A stretch of DNA of 7,850 nt from NCBI GenBank assembly GCA_964489425.1, contig CAZAYP010000141.1, positions 1-7,850 on the forward strand, read 5' to 3'. Shown one piece after another: positions 1 through 7,850 of the stretch (the stretch's first letter is position 1; every line of letters starts with the position of its first letter). The position numbers and the translations under genes were made by a program. Below the pieces are notes generated by a model. It had not been told where the DNA came from, did not search any database, and was given only the letters and a program-made list of their open reading frames with translations. The stretch comes from CAZAYP01 sp964489425 [NCBI: uncultured Verrucomicrobiota bacterium]. Its GTDB lineage: Bacteria; Verrucomicrobiota; Kiritimatiellia; RZYC01.

Positions 1-183
1 CTCCGCGCGGCCATCCGCCGCCAGCGCCGCCGGCCGGCCGTGCCCGGCCAGGCCGGGGCCGGCCTGGGCCTCTATGAGATCGCCTGCCAATCCGCGGGCC
101 GGCTGGCCGCCAGCCTGCGCCCTGCCGCCAGCCGGCGCGCCGAGTTCGAGCTGACGGTGCGCATCCATCCCGGAGCCGCGTAA
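1..183 (+). CDS. siaB: SiaB-like protein kinase, C-terminal fragment (5' end outside window)
   Basis: Only the last 60 codons are visible, ending in TAA at 181-183. They contain GAGLGLYEIA (about residues 19-28 of the fragment), which reads as the G2 glycine box of a GHKL/HATPase fold, then a run of alternating polar and hydrophobic residues ending ELTVRI that fits the final beta strands of such a domain. In the Sia system of Pseudomonas, SiaB is an atypical kinase of this fold that phosphorylates SiaC on a threonine. The stop codon overlaps the ATG of the adjoining siaC (TAATG), so the two are translationally coupled. The name rests on the glycine box plus adjacency to a clear SiaC. Alternatives are another anti-sigma-factor-type serine kinase or the end of an ordinary histidine kinase. 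The fragment is too short to separate these. Confidence 0.6.
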   Translation, partial: LRAAIRRQRRRPAVPGQAGAGLGLYEIACQSAGRLAASLRPAASRRAEFELTVRIHPGAA

Positions 184-590
184 TGCAAGACCTGGTCATC
201 CCCGCCACCAGTTCCACGCCGGCGCTTGCGTTCAAGGCTGCGGCCGGCACGCTGCGCCTCGCGGGCGAGTCGTTCCCCGAACATGCCGCGCGCTTTTACG
301 CGCCGGCCCTGGACTGGGTGCGGCGCTACATGGCGGACGAACGCCGCGCCCTGGCGGTCGATTGCCGGCTGAACTACTTCAATACCAGTTCGTCCAAGTG
401 CATCATGGACCTCTTTGACCTGCTGGACCAGTACGCCCGTGGCGGCGCGCGGGTGCGGGTGAACTGGCACTTTGCGCCCGAGGACGATGATTTGCGGGAA
501 ACCGGCGAGGAGTTGGCCGAGGCCATGCATTTTGAGTTTCACCTGTGCCCGGCCGCGCCCGGCGCGGCGGCGGATGACCCGGCCCCATGA
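183..590 (+). CDS. siaC: SiaC family regulatory phosphoprotein (DUF1987)
   Basis: This 135-residue protein spans the whole family length. Diagnostic features are the N-terminal IPATSSTPAL, the GESFPEHAARFYAPALDWV segment (28-46), the core RLNYFNTSSSKCIMDLFDLL (62-81) and VRVNWHF. In Pseudomonas aeruginosa SiaC, Thr68 is the residue phosphorylated by SiaB and dephosphorylated by the PP2C-like SiaA; unphosphorylated SiaC binds and activates the diguanylate cyclase SiaD. Here the threonine of YFNTSSSK is also residue 68. The start is supported by GGAG at 172-175, seven bases before the ATG, and by the TAATG overlap with the gene before it. No phosphatase and no GGDEF gene is visible; a phosphatase could lie upstream of the window. 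The protein is expected to be cytosolic, with no signal peptide or membrane segment. The C-terminal tail (about 122-135) is Ala/Pro-rich and probably disordered. The family assignment is secure; the functional wiring is inferred. Confidence 0.93.
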   Translation: MQDLVIPATSSTPALAFKAAAGTLRLAGESFPEHAARFYAPALDWVRRYMADERRALAVDCRLNYFNTSSSKCIMDLFDLLDQYARGGARVRVNWHFAPEDDDLRETGEELAEAMHFEFHLCPAAPGAAADDPAP

Positions 591-1996
591 GCCCCGCGGA
601 CTCACAGGATCCCGATCCCGGGGCGAAGCCGCCCAGCCTGTTCGCGGCCGAGCGGGAGCTGGCCCGCCGGGCGGCGGAGCGCGGCGCGGAATTGGCGGTC
701 GATCTCGCGGACTACCAGCAGCTCCACGCGGCGTTTCTCGGGTTGCTGAACAAGGCGGACAAGATCGTCCGCATCAGCGACGCGAGCCAGCGCAAGCTGC
801 GCGCCACCCGCGAGCAACTGCAGCAGGCGCTGCACGACCTGCGCCAAACCCAGGAGCGCCTGGTGCGCCAGGAGCGCCTGAGCGCCCTGGGCCAGATGGC
901 GCGCGGCATCGCCCACGACTTCAACAACGCGCTGCAGCCGATCGTGCTGGGCGCGGACATGCTGGCCGACGACCTCATCACCCGCGAGCCGGACGCGGTC
1001 CGGCAGCTGGCGGCGGAGATCCGGCAGGCGGCCGCCAGCGCCGTGGAAACCGTGCGCCGCCTGGTCGGCTTTTACCGGGCGCAAAGCGTTTCCGGCGAAA
1101 CGCGGGTCGCGGTCAACGAGCTGCTGCGCGCCGTGGCGGAGGTCACCCGGCCGGTGTGGAAAGACGAAGCGCAAGCCGGCGGCAAGACCATCCAGATGAA
1201 CCTGCGGCTGGGGCCGGAGATCTTCCTGGACGGCTATGCCGAGGATTTGCGCGACGCGCTGGTCAACCTGGTGCTCAACGCTCGGGACGCCATTCCCGTC
1301 AAGGGCGCCATCACCCTGTCCGGCCGCCAGGACGGCTGCGAGTGCGTCATCGAGGTGCGCGACGACGGCGTGGGCATGACCGACGAGGTCCGGGCCCGCT
1401 GCCTGGAGCCGTTTTACACCACCAAGAAGATCCACGGCTCGGGCCTGGGGCTCTCCATTGTGTACGGCGTGATGCAGCGCCACGGCGGCCGGCTGGAGAT
1501 CGCCACCGCCCCGGACCGCGGCACCACCGTGACCCTGCGCCTGCCGGCCGCCAGCCCCTTGCCTGCGGCCGAGCCTTCGGCTGCAAGCGAGCCGGTAGCC
1601 GCAGGCGTGAGCCCGCCGGCGGCGCCCCGGCGCTTGCTCATTGCCGACGACGAGCCGCAGGTGCTGGCGTTCCTGCGCCTGGCCCTGGAGCGCGCCGGCC
1701 ACCAGGTATGGACGGCGCCTAATGGCCGGGCCGCGTTGGACTTGTTTATGCGCGCGCCGCCGGACCTGGTGATCACCGACCAGGCCATGCCGGAGATGTC
1801 CGGCGAGCAGCTGGCCCGCGCCATCAAGACCGTGGCCCCGGCCACGCCGGTGATCATGCTGACCGGCTACGCCGACCTGATGCTTGCCGAAGGGCGCCAG
1901 CCGCCGGAGGTGGACCTCCTGCTGGCCAAGCCCGTTTCGTTGCCCCGCCTGTTCGAAGCCATCCAGGAGGTGGCCCCCCGGGCCAGACCCGCTTGA
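587..1996 (+). CDS. Soluble histidine kinase with C-terminal receiver domain, likely SiaC-linked
   Basis: A 469-residue protein without membrane segments. Residues about 20-97 are helical and charged (coiled coil) and include KIVRISDASQRKLR (59-72). A HisKA domain follows, with phospho-acceptor His110 in ARGIAHDFNNAL. The HATPase has N box NLVLNARDAI (Asn231), G1 DDGVGM (Asp260), F box EPFYTTKK and G2 GSGLGLSIV (285-291). An Ala/Pro linker (320-347) leads to a receiver (348-462) with acidic pair Asp354/Asp355, phospho-acceptor Asp398 in VITDQAMPEMSG, Thr426 and Lys448. All catalytic residues are present. Its ATG overlaps the siaC stop (ATGA), so the two are coupled. No DNA-binding or enzymatic output domain is visible, so signal probably leaves through the receiver or an outside Hpt protein. 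The stalk segment resembles the linker before catalytic domains in SiaD-like cyclases, which suggests, without proving, that SiaC binds there. It has no dedicated sensor domain, which fits input from a partner protein. Confidence 0.9.
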   Translation: MSPADSQDPDPGAKPPSLFAAERELARRAAERGAELAVDLADYQQLHAAFLGLLNKADKIVRISDASQRKLRATREQLQQALHDLRQTQERLVRQERLSALGQMARGIAHDFNNALQPIVLGADMLADDLITREPDAVRQLAAEIRQAAASAVETVRRLVGFYRAQSVSGETRVAVNELLRAVAEVTRPVWKDEAQAGGKTIQMNLRLGPEIFLDGYAEDLRDALVNLVLNARDAIPVKGAITLSGRQDGCECVIEVRDDGVGMTDEVRARCLEPFYTTKKIHGSGLGLSIVYGVMQRHGGRLEIATAPDRGTTVTLRLPAASPLPAAEPSAASEPVAAGVSPPAAPRRLLIADDEPQVLAFLRLALERAGHQVWTAPNGRAALDLFMRAPPDLVITDQAMPEMSGEQLARAIKTVAPATPVIMLTGYADLMLAEGRQPPEVDLLLAKPVSLPRLFEAIQEVAPRARPA

Positions 1997-3354
1997 ACCC
2001 CGTAACCACCTCCATCTTCGACCTGTTTAAGATCGGGCCCGGCCCGTCCAGCTCGCACACCATTGCGCCCATGCTGGCCGGCTACGATTTCCAGGCCGCG
2101 CTGCGCCGGCTGCCTCCCGCGCACCTGGCGCGCGCCCGGCGCCTCGAGGTGCGCCTGTTCGGTTCGCTGGCCGCCACGGGCCACGGCCACGGCACGGACT
2201 GCGCCGTGGTCGCCGGGCTCCTGGGCCACCGGCCCGACACCTGCCCGGACGAGGCCTGGGCGCGCCTGCTGGGCGATCCGCGCGCGGCGCACGTCCTCGA
2301 CCTGGCCGGCCGGCCGTTGCCGGTGTCGGCGGCGGACGTGATCTTCGACCCGCGCCGCCACCGGTTTCCCTACAGCAACACGCTGGTCTTGCGGCTGCGC
2401 GGCGCGCGGCAGACGATCTTCGCGCGCGAGTACTACTCCGTGGGCGGCGGGTTCCTGCAGTGGAAGGGCGCGCCCCGGCCGCGACGCGGCCGGCCGCGTT
2501 ACCGCTACGCCACCGCGCGCCAGGTGCGCGACCTGCTGCATAAAGACAACCTGCTGCTGCACGAAATGCTGCTCGAAAACGAGCAGGCCATCACCGGCTG
2601 CTCCGAGGCGGAGATCTGCGCCGGCATCGATGTCCGGCTGCAGGCCATGGAGGATGCCATCCGGCGCGGCGTGGCGGCCACGGGCCTGCTGCCGGGCCCG
2701 CTGGGCCTGCACCGCAAGGCGTTTGCGCTGCACGACCGGGCCCGGCGCATGGACCATGTCCCCGACCATTTCCTGATGTACCTGTGCGCCTACGCGTTCG
2801 CCGTGGCCGAAGAGAACGCCGCCGGCCACCGCGTGGTCACCGCGCCCACCTGCGGCTCCGCCGGCGTGGTCCCGGCGATCTATTACGTGATGAAGCAGCA
2901 CCTGCGCCTCCCGGCGCATGACATCCGCCAGGGGTTCCTGGCCGCGGCCCTGGTGGGGTTCCTGGCCAAGCACAACGCCAGCCTGGCCGGCGCCGAGGTC
3001 GGGTGCCAGGGCGAGGTGGGCGTGGCCGCGGCCATGGCCGCCGCCATGCTGGCCTACGCCCAGACCGCCAACTTCCAGCCCGCCATGAACGCCGCGGAAA
3101 CCGCCCTCGAACATCACCTGGGCATGACCTGCGACCCGGTGGACGGCCTGGTCCAGATCCCCTGCATCGAGCGCAACGCCCTGGGCGCGGTCAAGGCGTA
3201 CACGGCCGCGCTCATCTCCAGCACCGAGCCCGCCCGCTACCACCGGGTGGGGCTGGACGACGTGATCACCGCCATGAACGAAACCGGCCGCGACCTGTGC
3301 GCCAAGTACCGCGAGACCGCCCGCGGTGGCCTGGCGCGGGTCATCCGCTGTTGA
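1993..3354 (+). CDS. sdaA: L-serine ammonia-lyase (L-serine dehydratase), single-chain iron-sulfur type
   Basis: This enzyme deaminates L-serine to pyruvate and ammonia using an oxygen-sensitive [4Fe-4S] cluster. The 453 residues cover both the beta part (SIFDLFKIGPGPSSSHTIAPM, 7-27) and the alpha part (ENAAGHRVVTAPTCGSAGVV, 274-293). Cluster cysteines are C338 (EVGCQGEVG), C380 (MTCDPVDG) and C391 (IPCIERN). Their spacing of 42 and 11 residues equals that of the Legionella enzyme (C343, C385, C396). The chain ends in Cys453. In the Legionella structure a C-terminal cysteine tail enters the active site as fourth iron ligand, so C453 may do the same, although here it is the last rather than the penultimate residue. 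The start is TTG at 1993, overlapping the kinase stop as TTGA; the next in-frame ATG (2071) would remove the SSSHT motif. The only GGAGG (1966-1970) is 22 bases away, so translation probably relies on coupling. Residues 158-176 are unusually basic. No serine transporter is adjacent. Confidence 0.95.
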   Translation: MNPVTTSIFDLFKIGPGPSSSHTIAPMLAGYDFQAALRRLPPAHLARARRLEVRLFGSLAATGHGHGTDCAVVAGLLGHRPDTCPDEAWARLLGDPRAAHVLDLAGRPLPVSAADVIFDPRRHRFPYSNTLVLRLRGARQTIFAREYYSVGGGFLQWKGAPRPRRGRPRYRYATARQVRDLLHKDNLLLHEMLLENEQAITGCSEAEICAGIDVRLQAMEDAIRRGVAATGLLPGPLGLHRKAFALHDRARRMDHVPDHFLMYLCAYAFAVAEENAAGHRVVTAPTCGSAGVVPAIYYVMKQHLRLPAHDIRQGFLAAALVGFLAKHNASLAGAEVGCQGEVGVAAAMAAAMLAYAQTANFQPAMNAAETALEHHLGMTCDPVDGLVQIPCIERNALGAVKAYTAALISSTEPARYHRVGLDDVITAMNETGRDLCAKYRETARGGLARVIRC

Positions 3355-3359
3355 ACCGT

Positions 3360-3380
3360 CCGGCCGCGGCGGCCGGTTTT
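3360..3380 (+). terminator. Candidate intrinsic terminator after sdaA
   Basis: Five bases after the sdaA stop, CCGGCC (3360-3365) can pair with GGCCGG (3371-3376) around a five-base loop and is followed by TTTT (3377-3380). This is a short but very GC-rich stem. The T-tract is also the first four bases of the first palindrome copy, so the two elements share sequence. It probably ends the siaB-siaC-kinase-sdaA transcript. The T-run is short, so termination could be partial. Confidence 0.5.
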
Positions 3381-3457
3381 CCAAACATTGGAAAATTTCC
3401 ACCCGGATTTTCCAAACATTGGAAAAAACGCGGGTCGGTTTTCCAAACATTGGAAAA
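3377..3457. repeat. Three identical 19-bp palindromes at 31-bp spacing
   Basis: The sequence TTTTCCAAACATTGGAAAA occurs without a mismatch at 3377-3395, 3408-3426 and 3439-3457. Each copy is a perfect 8-bp inverted repeat (TTTTCCAA / TTGGAAAA) around ACA. The period is exactly 31 bp, close to three helical turns, and the two 12-bp spacers differ in sequence (3396-3407, 3427-3438). The block is AT-rich within a very GC-rich region. Possible roles are an operator array for a dimeric regulator bound on one DNA face, a dispersed repeat family, or RNA hairpins. I recall similar TTCCAA-N3-TTGGAA repeats from Verrucomicrobia-like genomes but cannot check this. The window shows no internal evidence of function. 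Confidence 0.9.
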
Positions 3458-3479
3458 CCTGGCGGCCCGCCTTTTTTCC
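3452..3479 (+). terminator. Possible hairpin with T6 tract downstream of the palindrome array
   Basis: GGCG (3461-3464) can pair with CGCC (3468-3471) over a three-base loop, directly followed by TTTTTT (3472-3477). The outer GGAAAA (3452-3457) could also pair with TTTTCC (3474-3479), giving the A-tract/stem/T-tract layout typical of a bidirectional terminator. The inner stem is only 4 bp, so this is weak and may be a back-up to the hairpin next to sdaA. Confidence 0.35.
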
Positions 3480-3540
3480 TTTCGCTCGCCGGGCGATGCC
3501 CACATACTTGGGGTGTGAGCATAGAACATCCCATGTTTAC

Positions 3541-3544
3541 GGAG
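3541..3544 (+). promoter_or_regulatory. Shine-Dalgarno deciding the start of the hybrid kinase
   Basis: GGAG lies eight bases before the ATG at 3553. It selects this start over an upstream in-frame ATG at 3388, which would translate through the palindrome repeats. From 3553 the protein opens with a short basic stretch and then a transmembrane helix, as expected. Confidence 0.75.
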
Positions 3545-3552
3545 TCGGCGCC

Positions 3553-6516
<2,964 letters not shown>

Positions 6517-6524
6517 GTCGGGCT

Positions 6525-6650
6525 GGCTCTGGCTCGGGATCGCGATCGGTCTCGGTTTTCGATAACGATGCCGACAACGATAACGACAACGATAACGATA
6601 ACGATGCCGACAACGATAACGACAACGATAACGATGCAGATGCCGATGGT
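6525..6650. repeat. Hexanucleotide-periodic array with a perfect 36-bp tandem duplication
   Basis: From 6561 to 6650 the sequence is 15 consecutive six-base units, mostly GATAAC or GACAAC with interspersed GATGCC-like units. Two blocks, 6561-6596 and 6597-6632, are identical over all 36 bases (six units each). A degenerate six-base rhythm (units such as GGCTCG, GGATCG, CGATCG, GTCTCG) continues back to 6525 in the same phase. Read in frame on the + strand it would give Gly-Ser and then Asp-Asn dipeptides ending at a TGA (6666), but no start codon or ribosome site supports translation. It lies nine bases after the hybrid kinase stop. It could be a length-variable tandem repeat or a dispersed low-complexity element. 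Confidence 0.9.
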
Positions 6651-6723
6651 GAGCACGAAGACTGCTGAACATGTCAGGGAAAGACCCGGCGTCCGGGCGG
6701 CTTGGTGAACCCGCAGATAGACC

Positions 6724-6752
6724 TTGCCAGCGGCGCGGTTCACAATTAAAGT
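6724..6752 (+). promoter_or_regulatory. Possible sigma70-type promoter for the CheA-like gene
   Basis: TTGCCA (6724-6729) matches the -35 consensus at five of six bases. After exactly 17 bp, TAAAGT (6747-6752) matches the -10 consensus at four of six. Transcription would begin near 6759, about 40 bases before the chosen ATG. It lies in an AT-richer patch after the hexamer array. Short consensus matches are common by chance, so this is tentative. Confidence 0.3.
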
Positions 6753-6770
6753 GACGGCATCATGGCGATT

Positions 6771-6780
6771 AAAAAAAAAA
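6771..6780 (+). other. A10 homopolymer just upstream of the CheA-like gene
   Basis: Ten consecutive A residues lie 19-28 bases before the ATG at 6799, conspicuous in such GC-rich DNA. They fall inside a tiny open frame beginning ATG at 6762 and ending TGA at 6807-6809. Loss of one A would fuse that start in frame with the downstream gene, adding MAIKKKGRKDHS before its first Met. The AAAAGGG at the tract's end (6777-6783) is also the nearest purine-rich stretch that could help ribosome binding, although at 15 bases the spacing is long. Confidence 0.7.
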
Positions 6781-6798
6781 GGGCGCAAAGACCATTCC

Positions 6799-7850
6799 AT
6801 GCAGGATGATGAGCTAGTTATCGCCTTTGTGAACGAGACCCAGGACATGCTCGAGCAGGTGGAGCCTGACCTGGTCGAGATGTCGCGCTCGGAGCTGTCT
6901 GATCGGGAACGGCTCAACCATATTTTCCGCGTTTTTCACACGATCAAGGGCACGGCCGGCTTCCTGCAGTTGCACAACCTGGCCGCCCTGACCCACCAGG
7001 GCGAAAATGCTCTGGACATGATCCGCAAGGGCCAGATGGCGGTCACGCCGGAGGTGGCGGTCGCGCTGATCCAAGTGTTTGATTTGCTGCGCGACATGCT
7101 GCCGACCATCCAGTCCACCGGCCATGACGACGGGCACCAGGATGCTTGTGCCGCGCTGTCGGCCGGCCTCGAGAAAATCCTGCGCGCCCCGCCGGCCGCC
7201 CCAGCGACCGTCCTGGCGCCCGCCCTGAGCGAGGCGGCCAAGGCCGAGGCGTTGCTGGCGGAAGAGCCCCCGCCGCCCCCGGCCCCGGGGAACTCCATGA
7301 TCTCGCCGGACATGATCAAGCTGTTCGTGCAGGATTCGGAGGAGAACCTGGACCAGGCCGAGCAAACCTTGCTGGCGCTGGACAAGAACCCGCCGAACAC
7401 TTCGGAATTGATCCAGAAATCGTTTCGCCTGCTCCACACCTTCAAGGGCAACTGCGGGCTGATGGATTTCCGGGACCTGCAGGCCCTCAGCCACAAGGTC
7501 GAGACCGTGCTCGACGCCATGCGCAACAACGAGTGCCCGGTCACGTCCCAGGCGATCCGCCTGATCCTCAAGATGGTGGACGTGTTCCGCCAGGCCGTGG
7601 CGGACATCAGCCGGGGCGGCCCCGGCAACATCCCGGGCAAGCCCGGGCTGGGCGATCTGCTGGAAGAGCTGGTCCGCCAGTCGGCCCCCGCCGCCGCGCC
7701 GCCGGCCATGCCAGCGCCCGTGGCCCCTTCGGCTCCGGCCAAGCCTGCGGCGGCCCCGCCACCGCCGGTCGTCCCGGCCGCCGCCAGCGTGAGTTCGAAA
7801 GTCGAACCGGCGGTCCAGCGCCTTGCGCCGGCAGCCCCAGCCGCGCCGCC
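6799..7850 (+). CDS. CheA-like histidine phosphotransfer protein with two Hpt domains (3' end outside window)
   Basis: The first 350 codons are visible and remain open to the window edge. Hpt1 (about 3-110) has phospho-acceptor His47 in FHTIKGTAGFL. An Ala/Pro-rich linker (about 129-166) follows. Hpt2 (about 167-265) has His213 in LLHTFKGNCGLMDF. From about 285 the sequence is Pro/Ala-rich, the sort of linker found before the dimerization, HATPase and CheW-like domains of CheA. The ATG at 6799 is chosen because MQDDELVIAFVNETQDMLEQVE begins the first Hpt helix as in relatives; the ribosome site is weak. Whether the full protein has a kinase core, more Hpt domains or a receiver cannot be seen. 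Roles to consider are a chemotaxis or type IV pilus CheA (ChpA-like, with multiple Hpt) or a phosphotransfer hub for the hybrid kinase before it. No other che gene is visible in the window. Confidence 0.88.
   Translation, partial: MQDDELVIAFVNETQDMLEQVEPDLVEMSRSELSDRERLNHIFRVFHTIKGTAGFLQLHNLAALTHQGENALDMIRKGQMAVTPEVAVALIQVFDLLRDMLPTIQSTGHDDGHQDACAALSAGLEKILRAPPAAPATVLAPALSEAAKAEALLAEEPPPPPAPGNSMISPDMIKLFVQDSEENLDQAEQTLLALDKNPPNTSELIQKSFRLLHTFKGNCGLMDFRDLQALSHKVETVLDAMRNNECPVTSQAIRLILKMVDVFRQAVADISRGGPGNIPGKPGLGDLLEELVRQSAPAAAPPAMPAPVAPSAPAKPAAAPPPPVVPAAASVSSKVEPAVQRLAPAAPAAP

Noticed and set aside
472-1722. Plus-strand frame of 416 codons overlapping siaC and the first kinase
   Set aside because: Its product is almost entirely Arg/Ala/Gly/Pro, the typical GC-rich out-of-frame shadow of the kinase gene, and shows no domain.
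3377-3457. CRISPR array
   Set aside because: Repeats are 19 bp and fully palindromic with 12-bp spacers, only three copies, and no cas genes. Spacers are too short for a CRISPR.
3388-3552. Upstream in-frame ATG extending the hybrid kinase by 55 residues
   Set aside because: The extension translates the palindromes and lacks a ribosome site. The ATG at 3553 has GGAG at good spacing and gives a normal N-terminal membrane anchor.

Overview
The window comes from a very GC-rich bacterial chromosome or metagenome contig. Every supported gene reads on the + strand and belongs mostly to signal transduction. The host cannot be named with confidence. The multi-PAS hybrid kinases, an intergenic array of the palindrome TTTTCCAAACATTGGAAAA and a GAYAAC hexamer array remind me of the PVC superphylum (Verrucomicrobiota, Kiritimatiellota, Lentisphaerota). 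That is recollection, not a test.

Positions 1-3354 hold one tightly packed operon. The 3' end of a SiaB-like GHKL kinase overlaps a SiaC-type phosphoprotein (TAATG). SiaC overlaps a soluble histidine kinase fused to a C-terminal receiver (ATGA). The kinase overlaps a single-chain iron-sulfur L-serine ammonia-lyase that starts at TTG (TTGA). In Pseudomonas the SiaB/SiaC partner switch controls the diguanylate cyclase SiaD. Here the position just after siaC is taken by a histidine kinase whose N-terminal coiled coil carries a KIVRISDASQ segment of the kind seen in SiaD-like stalks. The suggested wiring is: SiaB phosphorylates SiaC at T68, SiaC phosphorylation state sets kinase activity, and serine catabolism is co-expressed.

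Positions 3355-3552 are intergenic: a GC-rich hairpin, three identical 19-bp palindromes exactly 31 bp apart, and a second hairpin followed by T6. A clear Shine-Dalgarno then leads into a 987-residue membrane hybrid histidine kinase (3553-6516): TM, periplasmic sensor, TM, two PAS, HisKA, HATPase, REC.

Positions 6517-6798 are a second unusual intergenic region. It holds a hexanucleotide-periodic array with a perfect 36-bp tandem duplication, a possible sigma70-type promoter and an A10 tract. The last gene (6799 to the window edge) encodes a CheA-like protein with two Hpt domains. It could take phosphate from the hybrid kinase upstream, which has a receiver but no Hpt of its own; this link is inferred from position only.
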